A DNA stretch of 64,000 nt from Flavobacteriales bacterium (GTDB lineage: Bacteria > Bacteroidota > Bacteroidia > Flavobacteriales_F > PHOS-HE28), in contig JADJCS010000017.1 in NCBI GenBank assembly GCA_016703105.1, positions 1-64,000 of the forward strand. Direction: 5' to 3'. A program made the position numbers and the translations under genes. Shown one piece after another: positions 1 to 8,973 of the stretch. The stretch's first letter is position 1. Each line of letters starts with the position of its first letter. The notes under the pieces were generated by a model that was not told the origin of the DNA, made no database searches, and was given only the letters and a program-made list of their open reading frames with translations.

Positions 1-940
1 AGCCCTCGAAGTTCCCGGGTAGAGTGGGCAGTGCACACCAGGTCGTTCGTGGGAGTGCGCGCGGCTGAGCTCGATTGCAGATGGTGACCAGGGATTAACC
101 CCATTGCAAGTAGATCATTAATCGGGAAGCGCCGCATCGAAATGAACGCAGCGGAAGTTCAGTGGGATCGCATCGGTGCCGTGAGGTTTGTCCTCCGTTG
201 AACAGGTGGAGTGCCGGTGGCGTCTGGCGGGGACCGGTGCCCGGCCATTCCATCGCATGCACGGTCGGCACTTCCACGGCGCAAACGAAACCCTTCAGTC
301 GTGTACGTACCGTGCTGTCGGTGGCGGCGAACCGCTGCAACTTACAAGGGCCTTATCCATGATGAGTGCAGGTCAGCAGTTCGGGCGTAACGCCGAGGAG
401 GAGAAGGACCGGCGGAATTATCGCGCGATGCCCCTGCGCCAATTCTCCAGAAGGCGATACAATCCTGCGGGCTCCAGTCACTTCAACCAGAGGTAGAGCG
501 GCGCTGACAGGAAGCTTTTATGCACCCCCCGTCTCCCGGGCAGCTTGCTCGCGCCGTTCACGCGGCATGGGCGCTTCCGCTCGCGATCCAGCGCCGCTCG
601 AGGCGATGCGCTCCAACTGGTGCGCGGTCTCGAAGCGCGAGGACGAGGAACAGCGCTCCTCAGCCATAGTGCCCTATCGCCCTACACCGGAGGTTATGCA
701 TGGAACAACTTTGAAGGCAGCCTCCTGCCGCACCGGACCGCATATCCAGCGGTACCGCTGCGAGGCGTTCGCGCAGGTCGAGCGCGCGAAGGTTCAGGAT
801 CGCGCGACGCAACGTAGGCCGCGCTGAAGTCCCAGCGAGCAGCGGGCGCGCGGGGAACTGCGCACATGGCAGACCACAACGACGGGAGCATGCCAGCGGC
901 GAGCACGAAGGACCGATAGCGCCAAAGGAGGGCCATCGCG
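1..940. other. No supportable gene; degraded or error-rich end
   Basis: No intact reading frame here has a convincing protein. On the minus strand a possible signal-peptide-like start (MALLWRYRSFVLAAG) lies near 936 and reads leftwards, but it loses frame quickly and I recognise no family. The stretch adjoins three genes that are all broken by frame changes, so it may be coding sequence obscured by indel errors, or decayed sequence. Confidence 0.4.
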
Positions 941-959
941 CGCGCGTGGCGACCAATCG

Positions 960-2290
960 GCGATAAACCCCTCCGACGGCGGTTTGATGGGGGCCGCTGC
1001 CCGCTACGGCAGCTGGGGAGTCGTCGGCCTCGTGCATGCCGTGGTCGGCGTTCGGCACCACGCGCATGGTGACCTTCCCGGGCGCCGCGCCGGTCTCGAG
1101 CATATCGCGCAGCAACTCGTGGTCGTGCGCCATACCGCGATGTCGTCCGCTTCGCCCCAAAGCAGCAGGGTTGCGCCGGTGTAGTCCTTCCAGGCCTCCG
1201 GCGCATTGGTAGCGTAGAGGTTCAATGATGCCCGTGCGGGACCGTCCATCGAAGATGCCCACGATAACTCGGCACATCCGAGGCCTTCGCGGCGGTTTGC
1301 GCGGTGGTCAACATGATGGCTGCGAAATGTCGCGGATAAGCACGTTCAAAATGAGTCAACCGGCATTGAGCTGTCCGTGCGCTCCGAAACCCAGCCGTGA
1401 AGCTTTGCCGATAATGCGCCGTGTCTTGATAAGGGTGTTCGCCGGGAATTTGCTGCCGATGCGTTTGCCAGGCTACGATCAGTGTACCGGCGTGCGCTGG
1501 GCCGCAGCGGCGCGAAGAGCTCCGCCCATGCCAGCGCCCGATGATGATCACGTGGCCGCTGTCGATATCAGCGCATTTGCTGGCTGCGCGATAAATCTCC
1601 GCGTATCAAATGTTGGTGTGACTCAGTTCCGGCGCAAGGCGTGCTGCGGTGCGCGCGGCACCACACTGGTTTCTCCAGCCGGGCACGCAGCGTAGCCCAT
1701 CCGGCCCAGGCGGTTCAGCAATTGATCTCGCCTCGCGCCGTGTCCAGCGGCGAGTCCAGCGAGTAGCAACTGACGCCACCGATGAATACCACGAGCGGCG
1801 CTCGTCCGCTCGCCGGGTCTTCGGGCTCGTGAGATGGCGCGTTGGATGCCGTTCGTGGTCCTGTGCGCCGTGTACTCCACGCGCAGGTCCGGGTAGCTTT
1901 CCCCGGCCAACCGAGCAATTTCAACTTGCCGGAGACCGGCTTCTTGTCGCGTAGCACGCGGTAGCCGACGGTGCTTCCAGTGCTGTGCTTCGCCAGTTCG
2001 GTGAAGACCTCCTCCGTGGTACCCACGAGCTTGCCATCGAGCTCGGTAAAGCGGGATCGCCGCGCCTTCCAGCCCGCTGCTTCGCCGGAACCATTGGGCA
2101 GCACTTCGCTCAGCAGCACGCCATGCGCATCACCGATGCCCATGATCCGCCGCATATCGTCCGTGACGTTCTCCATGCGGATGCCAAGGAAGACACGGCG
2201 CGGCAAGGTCTCCTGCGCCTGGTGGGTGCAGCAGTTGAGAACGAGGAGAACGGTGAGGGCGAAGCGTGGGTGAAGCGTGTGGGAAAGTTC
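960..2290 (-). pseudogene. Secreted PDZ-domain alpha/beta hydrolase, frame broken
   Basis: The intact part (about 2260-1890) begins with a hydrophobic leader (RFALTVLLVLNCC) and continues into a PDZ domain (GVLLSEVLPNGSGEAAGW, ELDGKLVGTTEEVF). After at least three frame changes, pieces of a serine hydrolase follow: PLVVFIGGVSCYSLDSP (oxyanion-loop strand, about 1800), a fragment around 1500-1300, and WKDYTGATLLLWGEADD plus VVPNADHGMHEADD (about 1200-1020), which resemble the acid and histidine regions of the fold. A PDZ-plus-hydrolase architecture would be a periplasmic esterase or peptidase. The order of the fragments is consistent with one gene. Decay and sequencing error cannot be told apart here; the two neighbouring genes show the same damage. 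Confidence 0.55.
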
Positions 2291-2302
2291 GGCAACGGAT
2301 GC

Positions 2303-3204
2303 TCAGGGTTGGGGAGGACAGGTGCACGGATGGAGCCTTCCTCCGTGTGGATCGTGACCAGCAAGGCGCCTGCGGGCAATGCGCCGAGTTGAGCGTGGTG
2401 TGCTGACCGACGCCCGGTGGCAGCAGGGCTTCAAAGAGCGACCGACCGTCCAAGGCATGGACCTGCACTTGACCTCCGTGGCGGAACGCCCCCAGGAACC
2501 GCAGGGTGAGTTCATCCCGAAAGGGACCGGAAAGAGCTGCGCATGGGCCATGGACCGGTCGGGTAGCGCGAGCGCCTGCGAGGCCCCGAGCACCGTCACC
2601 GAGATGAGCTCATTGCCGTTGCTGCCGATGAAGCGGTTGTATTCCAGTATGGGCCAGCGGAGGTTGGGCACCCACCACGCGTGGTTGATATTGAAGGAAG
2701 TGTCGGCAGGGGTGTCGTCGGACACATTGGTAGGTCCGGGTCCATGTGCGGAGCACATCGGAAGGTGCCGTACGGCATCACCAGGGTGCCGGTGGCATCC
2801 AGCGTATGGCGTGTGAGGCCGCAGAAATGGTAGGCGACGCCCAGCCCGGCGGAGGTGTAGCACCAGGCGTCGTCCACCGTATCTCCATTGCGTAGCCCGG
2901 GTCGATGAGAGGCTCCAGCGCATGGCCATGTCGCAATCCGGATAAGCGCCGATCAAGGAAGGGTGGCTGGGTCCACACAGGTTTGCAAGGTGTGGATCGT
3001 GGTGTCGATGATCAACGTGGAGAAGTCCCATGCCACGGCCAGACCGCCCGCCCAGGTTCGACCGAGGTGTCGTTGTCCACACCGAAGACGCGGAAGGTGT
3101 CGCCCACGAGGGGGATGGCGGCGGAGGGAGCAGGACCTGGCGGAGGTCCGGAGAGACCATAGCAGCCCGGTGCCAAGGACCAGGGCGAAGGGTGGGAGGC
3201 GCAT
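2303..3204 (-). pseudogene. T9SS-sorted secreted protein, frame broken
   Basis: The start MRLPPFALVLGTGLLWSL looks like a signal peptide. The middle is spread over several frames (VGDTFRVFGVDNDTSVEPG; WDFSTLIIDTTIHTLQTC; SFNINHAWWVPNLRWPILEY) and has the beta-rich, Gly/Thr-rich look of Bacteroidota surface proteins, but no family I can name. The C-terminus is recognisable across frames as a type A T9SS sorting domain: AQLFPVPF, then VQVHALDGRSLFEALLPPG, then PAGALLVTIHTEEGSIRAPVL. Such domains direct export across the outer membrane. At least four frame changes are needed to join the parts. Confidence 0.5.
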
Positions 3205-3340
3205 GGTGTGCAGGTGGATGGACGGCGGTGCGCTGACGGGGCCAAGGTCCATGAGGACCGGTGCGCTGGCATGTGCGGATCGGGCTATTCCGACGCGCCG
3301 CACGAGCAGCGGCGTTGCGCGCGCAGGCAATGGCGCCGCG

Positions 3341-4192
3341 CTACACCTTTCCGCGGTCGCGCCCGGTGTGGTGCCGAAGGTGCTGCGGTACAGGCGCACG
3401 AAGGAACTCTCGTCGACGTAGCCCACTGCGCTGGCGATAGCACCCAGGGGCAAATGACCGGCGCGCACCAGCACGCGTGCGCGTTCCAAGCGTTGTTGCC
3501 GGATGTAGTGGTAAGGCGAGGAGCCGAAGGCCTGGCGGAACAATCGCTTGAAATGGTGTTCGCTCAGGCAGGCCACCTGCGCCAGATCGGCGACATGCAG
3601 GTCGCGGTGCAGGTGGGCTTCCAGATGATCGCGCGCGGTGCTCAGGCGTTTCCACAGCTCGCGGCGCGTGGCAACGCGTTGTGCGGAGAGGAGGTCCATG
3701 GAGCGGCGGAGCCCCAGCTGCAGTTCAGCAGGCGTTCCATCAACCGGTCATGGATGCCGTCCACATCGGTATCGGTCCGTTCCGTGCGCGGGGTCTTCAC
3801 CAGCGTGTGCAACTGCGCGAAGAGCCCCTTCACCAGGGGGTCCATCGCGTAGGTCTGCTCGGCGAAGGAGGGTTGCGCCCTATCCTGCCAGGGTCATCGA
3901 GCAGTTGCTCCGTGGTATGCGTCAACGTGCGTAGCCCCTCGGCGGCGAACCCGGGGCGGAAACCCACCATCAACATTTCCTGTTCCGCATCGCCGTGGAA
4001 CGCGGTGCGGTAGTGCTGACCTTGATCGATCACCAGGAAGTTATCCGGGTTCACCACGCGGTCCGTGCCCCCCACCTTATACCATTGCTGGCCGTTCAAC
4101 ATGCAGCGTATGCTCAGGCGGGACACGTGGTCCGCGCTTTCCTCCAACCGCCGGGAGCGGATATACAAGGTGCCGGTCTTCAGCGAACGCAT
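3341..4192 (-). pseudogene. AraC-family transcription regulator, frame broken
   Basis: The N-terminal part (from MRSLKTGTLYIRSRR at 4192) looks like an AraC-type sensor region (FLVIDQGQHYRTAFHGDAEQ), running to about 3870. A frame change leads to PLVKGLFAQLHTLVKTPRTE, and another near 3715 leads to the two helix-turn-helix motifs (DLAQVACLSEHHFKRLFRQ and LGAIASAVGYVDESSFVRLY) typical of AraC C-terminal DNA-binding domains. A third change near 3360 gives a natural end (GRDRGKV then stop). It adjoins the T9SS-sorted gene on the same strand and could regulate it; that is only positional inference. An upstream start at 4276 is also possible. Confidence 0.65.
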
Positions 4193-4667
4193 GTCCGCGC
4201 TCCAGCATGGCGGGAACAGAACACCCTGACCCAACAGGAGGGACCGGGCGCTTTCGCAATAGGGGCAACGGTCCATGGCGTCGCTCAAAACTAACGACCC
4301 CCCATCGGGTCCATCGTGCGGTTGGGCACCGGGCGAACGGCCCATCACACCATAGGCGGTGGTTGCTCGCCAACACGACGGAGCCATGTTCGCGAGCGTT
4401 CTCCCGGAGCGATGGCGGCGCATGCGCCGGGGACCATCGCATCCGGGATCGGCGCGAAGCGATCTTGATGGATCCGTGCGGTATCAGTGTTGTCCACGCA
4501 CTGCCCCGCGCACGAATTAGAGATCGCTTCGGACAGTTCCTCGGGCAAAGCCCTCGGATCCGATCCTCGCGAATGCGTTCTAGGCGCTCTGACCCGTATA
4601 TCCCACGCGATGATCGGCACGCCCGGTAAGCCAGCTACCACTAGGTTCGATGCAGACAACGAACCGC
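4193..4667. other. Intergenic region with one palindromic repeat copy
   Basis: This non-coding stretch separates the AraC-like gene from the beta-propeller gene. It holds the first copy of the long palindromic repeat (4388-4455). Apart from this I see no promoter motif or small gene I can support. Confidence 0.5.
4388..4455. repeat. 68-bp palindromic (REP-like) repeat, copy 1
   Basis: The core is a nested inverted repeat: TCCCGGA, GCGATGG, the self-complementary CGGCGCATGCGCCG, a 4-base linker, CCATCGC, one base, TCCGGGA (4402-4448). It begins GTTCGCGAGCGTTC. Copy 2 at 5874-5941 has the same orientation and differs at about one base. The pair flanks a single gene and its terminator-like hairpin. 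Confidence 0.85.
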
Positions 4668-5825
4668 ATGATGCGACACTTACCCTTCTTGCTCTTTCCC
4701 TTTCTGCTCGGCCAGCCGCTTTGCGCCCAGACCAGCTACGAAGTGTTGGTGAACAGCCGAGGCACCAACGCGGTGTTCCGCTTTGACACCGCAGGCAATT
4801 ACCTCGGGGACTTCATTCCCAATGGCAGCGGAGGATTGGCCGGTCCCGAGGATGTGCTCTTCCATCCGGACGGCAGCGTGCTGGTGACGGGCTTCGGCAA
4901 TACGGCCATCAAGCGGTATGATGGTGTGAGCGGTGCTTATATCGGGGAGTTCTCTACCGGCTATTCCCTGGACACCCCCTCGAAAATGTCCATCGGCCCG
5001 GACACCTTGGTGTACGTGACCCAGTGGGGCGCTACCCAGAACAAGGTGGTCCGCTTCGATCTGGACGGCGTCTTCGTGGATGAGTTCACCAGCATCGGAA
5101 CGCCCAATGGGCTCGGCCATTTCTGGGATGCGCAGGGGGACTTCTACATCTCCGTCTTCGGCAATGGTGCGAACGGTACGGTCCGTCGTTTCGCGGCGGA
5201 CGGGAGCGATCTCGGCGTCTTCATCGACAGCGGTGTGTTACAAGGTCCCACCGATATCTGGCAGGGCGCCAATGGCGATGTGCTGGTGCAGGACTGGACC
5301 GCGGGAACCGTGTTGCGCTACGATGCGAACGGCCAGTTCCTCAGCACCTTCATCAGTGGCTTGACCAGTCCCGAAGGCATCGCCTTCCTGCCCAATGGCG
5401 ATATGCTGATGGGCGATTGGGGCGTGGACGCGGTACACCGCTTCGATGCAGCGGGCAATGCCTTGGGCTATTTCACCAGTGGCAATGGCCTCACGGATCC
5501 CAATGGGGTACACCTGCGGGTGGTGGCGGCGATCGGTGTGGGGGAGGCCATCGCAGATGAGGATGTGCTCCAGGTGGTCCCGAACATCGGCCCCGGTCCG
5601 TTCGAGCTGCGCACCACAGTGCCGCTGGGTCCGAACACGCAAGTGACGCTATTGGACGCGTTGGGACGTGTGGTGGAGGAAGCGCCTTGGGGGGATGCGA
5701 AGGCCGTTCCGTTCCGCATGCCCGCGAAGGCGACGAAGAAGCTGGCACCGGGCAAGTACCATGTGCTCGTGAGGGATGGGACGCGAGCGCTGCGCGCTGC
5801 CGTGGTAGTGATCTGTGAGCGATAG
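4668..5825 (+). CDS. Secreted NHL/SMP-30-type beta-propeller protein
   Basis: The start at 4668 (MMRHLPFLLFPFLLGQPLCAQ) gives a clean signal peptide; a start at 4650 is also in frame. The body is built of repeated beta-propeller strands with recurring patterns such as GPEDVLFHPDGSVLVTGF, VVRFDLDGVFVDEF, SPEGIAFLPNGDMLMGDW and VHRFDAAGNALGYF. These are NHL/SMP-30-like blades of roughly 45 residues, perhaps six. The C-terminal ~80 residues (ELRTTVPLGPNTQVTLLDALGR ... LAPGKYHVLVRDG) look like a T9SS type A sorting domain. It is therefore probably an outer-surface or extracellular protein. No catalytic residues are evident, so a binding or structural role is as likely as an enzyme. The gene stands alone between two palindromic repeats. 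Confidence 0.8.
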   Translation: MMRHLPFLLFPFLLGQPLCAQTSYEVLVNSRGTNAVFRFDTAGNYLGDFIPNGSGGLAGPEDVLFHPDGSVLVTGFGNTAIKRYDGVSGAYIGEFSTGYSLDTPSKMSIGPDTLVYVTQWGATQNKVVRFDLDGVFVDEFTSIGTPNGLGHFWDAQGDFYISVFGNGANGTVRRFAADGSDLGVFIDSGVLQGPTDIWQGANGDVLVQDWTAGTVLRYDANGQFLSTFISGLTSPEGIAFLPNGDMLMGDWGVDAVHRFDAAGNALGYFTSGNGLTDPNGVHLRVVAAIGVGEAIADEDVLQVVPNIGPGPFELRTTVPLGPNTQVTLLDALGRVVEEAPWGDAKAVPFRMPAKATKKLAPGKYHVLVRDGTRALRAAVVVICER

Positions 5826-5830
5826 AGCGG

Positions 5831-5870
5831 GGTGATCGTGCGGTGGCGCGAAGCCGCGCGCACCATCACC
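5831..5870 (+). terminator. Terminator-like hairpin after beta-propeller gene
   Basis: Six bases after the stop codon there is a strong imperfect inverted repeat: GGTGAT ... GGTG, CGCG, loop AAGC, CGCG ... CACCATCACC. No T-run follows, as is common in GC-rich genomes, so termination is inferred from position and stem strength only. Confidence 0.5.
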
Positions 5871-5873
5871 CGT

Positions 5874-5941
5874 GTTCGCGAGCGTTCTCCCGGAGCGATG
5901 GCGGCGCATGCGCCGGCGACCATCGCATCCGGGATCGGCGC
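5874..5941. repeat. 68-bp palindromic (REP-like) repeat, copy 2
   Basis: This is a direct repeat of 4388-4455, with the same nested palindrome (5888-5934) and a central CGGCGCATGCGCCG. It lies between the beta-propeller gene and the converging PhyH gene. Confidence 0.85.
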
Positions 5942-5988
5942 AAGGTGGTGCGGGAACCCCCATGGTGCTTAAATGATAGCCCGGCCGA

Positions 5989-6960
5989 TCAATGCTCCTC
6001 CATCATCGCCACGCGCTGGGTAAGCTCGTGGTAGCAGAGCACATCATCCGCGAAGCAGTGGATCACCATGCTCTTGCGGCTGGCGTTGGGGGTGGTCATT
6101 TTCTTGCCGCCGTGCAGAAGGTTGGCGTGCCAAAAGAGCACATCGCCGGGCTGGGCCAGCAGTTCCTTGTGCTCGAAGTGCCCTTCGCGGATGGCGCGGT
6201 CCACGGCCGCTTCGTAGTGGGCGTAGGCGTCCTCGCCGATCACGAAGCGGTTGCCGCCGTGGTCGAAGCTGTCGTTGAGCAGGTAGGGCAGCTTGTGCGA
6301 TCCGGGATGGTAGACGAGTGGTCCATTGTCCGGCGTGATCTCCTCTAGCGCGATCCATGCGGCTGTCATGTAACCCAGCGGATGCGTGGTCATGTGGATG
6401 GAATCGCTGTGCGCGGCCTGTTCGCTGCCGGTGAGGAAGTTGATGCTTTGGAAGACCTGCATGCGCTTGCCGAGGAGGAAGTCCATCACGTCCAGGATCC
6501 GGCGGTCGTGGGTGTGCTTGCGCAGCAGTTCGCTGTGGTGCCAGGCGAACATGATCTTGCGCCCGGTGAAGTTGAAGTCGACCACCTTGTCACGGATCAA
6601 GCGGTCCACTTCGGAATTCATGGCATCGACCTCCTCGCGGGTGAACAAGCCACGGAGGACGATGTAGCCTTTCTCCGGCCACCCCAGGATGGCCTCGCGG
6701 GTGGCGGTATCAAAACGCTTCAGGCCCGGATGGTCGGGCAATGCGGCGACACCTTCCGGCGTATCGAGCCAGGGCTTTTCGGTGGTCGTCGTCGGCAGGT
6801 CCTTGCTGCTGATGGGCAATAGCACGCTGCGCTGGATGCCGTACTTGCGGTACATGCGGCGGGCATGGGCCAGCTTGCGCAGGTTGAGCAGGTTCAGCAG
6901 CACCCAACTCGCCTTTAGGGTGCGCAGGCGGCCGTAGTATTTGTTCAACCACTGATACAT
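5989..6960 (-). CDS. Phytanoyl-CoA dioxygenase (PhyH) family protein
   Basis: The 323-residue protein belongs to the Fe(II)/2-oxoglutarate-dependent PhyH family. The metal triad is visible as HSDSIH (His-x-Asp) in the middle and the distal histidine in WHANLLHGG. The likely 2-oxoglutarate-binding arginine follows in NASRKSMVIH. Between them, the conserved WIALEEITPDNGPLVYHPGSHK is a hallmark of the family. The first ~90 residues are a basic, helical extension of unknown role. Family members hydroxylate or halogenate small molecules and lipids; the substrate here cannot be read from sequence. The gene is monocistronic with about 180 bp before the next gene. Confidence 0.85.
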   Translation of the reverse strand: MYQWLNKYYGRLRTLKASWVLLNLLNLRKLAHARRMYRKYGIQRSVLLPISSKDLPTTTTEKPWLDTPEGVAALPDHPGLKRFDTATREAILGWPEKGYIVLRGLFTREEVDAMNSEVDRLIRDKVVDFNFTGRKIMFAWHHSELLRKHTHDRRILDVMDFLLGKRMQVFQSINFLTGSEQAAHSDSIHMTTHPLGYMTAAWIALEEITPDNGPLVYHPGSHKLPYLLNDSFDHGGNRFVIGEDAYAHYEAAVDRAIREGHFEHKELLAQPGDVLFWHANLLHGGKKMTTPNASRKSMVIHCFADDVLCYHELTQRVAMMEEH

Positions 6961-7144
6961 GCTAGCGGGTCATACCATTTCGAAGATCGGAACCGTCCCA
7001 TCGCAAAGGACGCGAAGCGCATGAAGTGGCCATCATTCGGGTAATTCTTGGCGTGCTTCGTGCCCTTTGCGGTATCCGTTCACAGCCGATCGGATGGACC
7101 CATCCTGAAAACTGGTACTGCTTCCGTGGCCAAATGTATCCGGC

Positions 7145-7813
7145 TCACGGGGCGTCGTTCATGACATCCAGCAGCCTCCCGATATCGTGGATGGCGCGGT
7201 CCACTTCCTTTTCCGAAGTGCCATCGTAGAACCCGCGGATCCGGTGTTGCGGATCCACGAGCACGAAGTTCTCCGTGTGTACGAAATCGTTCGGTCCGCC
7301 GTCGCCTTCATCGAGCGCGGCGAAATAGCTCTTGCGCGCCAGCCGGTAGATCTGCGCACGGTCGCCGGTCATCAGATGCCATTTATTGGGGATCGCGCCG
7401 TGCAGCTCCGCGTACGCCTTCAGCACGGGCACACTGTCCATTTCCGGCGTCACGGAGTGGGAGAGGAGCACCACGCCCGGATCGTCCTTGAAGGCTTCCT
7501 GCACGCGCGCCATCTGTGTGCTCATCTTCGGGCAGATGCTGGTGCAGGTGGTGAAGAAGAAGTCGGCGAGGATCACCTGTCCCTTCAGATCGTTCAGCGT
7601 AATGGTGGTGCCTTCCTGGTCCACCAGGCTGAAATCCAGGATGTGGTGTTCGCCCTCCTTTTGGCGGAGCACGGGGTCCACCAGCCGCGGATCCAATTGC
7701 GAGGGATGGAACACATGCGGCACATCGTCATCGCGCAGCAACAGGTAGCCTGTGAACACAGCCAACAGGAAGATCGCTGTGAAGATCAGTGCGCGCAGGA
7801 GCAGGGGGCGCAT
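7145..7813 (-). CDS. SCO1/SenC family copper chaperone-like protein
   Basis: An N-terminal membrane anchor (LLLRALIFTAIFLLAVFTGYLLL) is followed by a thioredoxin-like SCO domain. The copper-binding CxxxC motif is seen in FFFTTCTSICPKM, and the distal histidine in NDFVHTENFVLVD. SCO proteins deliver copper to, or reduce, the CuA site of cytochrome oxidase. The gene lies 3 bp after the DUF2490 gene and shares its direction with the lipoprotein gene further upstream, so the three are probably one operon acting in the periplasm. No cytochrome oxidase gene is in the window. Confidence 0.9.
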   Translation of the reverse strand: MRPLLLRALIFTAIFLLAVFTGYLLLRDDDVPHVFHPSQLDPRLVDPVLRQKEGEHHILDFSLVDQEGTTITLNDLKGQVILADFFFTTCTSICPKMSTQMARVQEAFKDDPGVVLLSHSVTPEMDSVPVLKAYAELHGAIPNKWHLMTGDRAQIYRLARKSYFAALDEGDGGPNDFVHTENFVLVDPQHRIRGFYDGTSEKEVDRAIHDIGRLLDVMNDAP

Positions 7814-7816
7814 GGT

Positions 7817-8521
7817 TCAGTTGATGTCGAGGGAGTAGCTCAACGCATAGATGATGCGGTAGGTGGGATCGCTCACGTACTGTTCCCGGTCGTGCATCAC
7901 CGCGATGCCGATCTCATGGTCCTTGCCGGGTGTCCAGGAAGTGCCCACGGAATAGCGCGTGCCGATGAGGCGCGTGCCCAGGTAGCCGAACCAGGTGAAG
8001 AACTCCGCGCTCACTTCGGGATCGAGCTTCCACTTGCGGATGTCGTAGGTGAGCCCGAGGCGGTTCCGCAGCTGATCGCGCACATCGGTGGGGTCCAGGT
8101 ATTCGTGCTGATAGCGCATGCGGTAATCGCCGACGAAGCGGTTCCATTCACCGCGCAGTTGGGCTTGGAGTGAAGTACGTTGGCTGTTCGACTTGTCCGC
8201 ACCGCGGAAGCTGAAGCGATGTTCGGCGACCACGCGCAGGTAGTCGGTGAATTTGTAGCGGACCGCCAGGTCCCAAAAGACCTGCTTGCCGCCGCTGAGG
8301 TTCTCGTCCGAACGGTAGCCCGCCTCTGTGGCCAGGCGGAAGCGCTTGTTGAACTTCGGTTCCGCCACACGGCTGGTGTTCTTGAACGGGCGGAACTGCG
8401 CGCCGACGGTGAACCATCCTTCCTGCACGAGCCGTGGCCGCAGTTCGCCATCCTGTGCGCGGCAGAGCAGCGGCAGGGCCAGGAGGCCGAGGACGATGGA
8501 GCGAGCGGGGAGGGTCACCAC
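7817..8521 (-). CDS. DUF2490-family outer-membrane protein
   Basis: I place the start at the GTG at 8521 (or 8518), which overlaps the stop of the upstream lipoprotein gene as GTGA and gives the signal peptide VTLPARSIVLGLLALPLLCRAQ. Reading further upstream runs into the preceding gene. The mature part consists of alternating aromatic beta strands (FWDLAVRYKFTDYLRVVAEH, RNRLGLTYDIRKW, HEIGIAVMHDREQYV) typical of a small outer-membrane barrel of the DUF2490 family. The function of this family is not known. It is operonic with the lipoprotein and the SCO protein. Confidence 0.8.
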   Translation of the reverse strand: MVTLPARSIVLGLLALPLLCRAQDGELRPRLVQEGWFTVGAQFRPFKNTSRVAEPKFNKRFRLATEAGYRSDENLSGGKQVFWDLAVRYKFTDYLRVVAEHRFSFRGADKSNSQRTSLQAQLRGEWNRFVGDYRMRYQHEYLDPTDVRDQLRNRLGLTYDIRKWKLDPEVSAEFFTWFGYLGTRLIGTRYSVGTSWTPGKDHEIGIAVMHDREQYVSDPTYRIIYALSYSLDIN

Positions 8522-8934
8522 AATTGCACCTGGAAGATCGGCACGGTCACTTCGTCCTTCTTCTTGTTGATCTCCACGATCCGGCTCACCAGTTCCACAC
8601 CGCTGTCGCAGTCCTCCGGACATTCGCTGTAGGTGAACACCGTGTAGCTGCCGGGCCGCAACCAACGGAACTCGAATTCGCCGTTCGGGCCGGTGCGCGT
8701 GTCGTCGTCGTAGAAATCGCCGTCGCCATAGCGGATGTACACACGGTACTCGGGCACATAGAATTCGTTGCCGGTGGGCTGGCCGGTGTTGTCATTGTAC
8801 TCCACCGCGTAGACGGTGCCCCGGATCAATGCTTTTCCACCTTCACCGGGCTCCTTGGAACAGCCGGAGAACAGCAGGGGCACGGAGATCGCGAGCGGTA
8901 GCAAGGGACGCGGAACGGGGAACGACCTCATCAA
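8515..8934 (-). CDS. Lipoprotein with carboxypeptidase-regulatory-like fold
   Basis: The N-terminus has a lipoprotein signal ending in the lipobox LLFSGC, followed by an acidic linker. The remaining ~110 residues contain IRGTVYAVEYNDN, TRTGPNGEFEFRWLRPGSYTVFTYSECPEDC, which is the pattern of carboxypeptidase-regulatory-like or SdrD B-like beta sandwiches. A cysteine pair (CPEDC) stands near the C-terminus. It is the first gene of the putative lipoprotein-DUF2490-SCO operon. Confidence 0.75.
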   Translation of the reverse strand: MMRSFPVPRPLLPLAISVPLLFSGCSKEPGEGGKALIRGTVYAVEYNDNTGQPTGNEFYVPEYRVYIRYGDGDFYDDDTRTGPNGEFEFRWLRPGSYTVFTYSECPEDCDSGVELVSRIVEINKKKDEVTVPIFQVQLW

Positions 8935-8973
8935 CGGAAGGTTAAGGGAAGGCGAAAGTAGGGTAGTGGCCGT

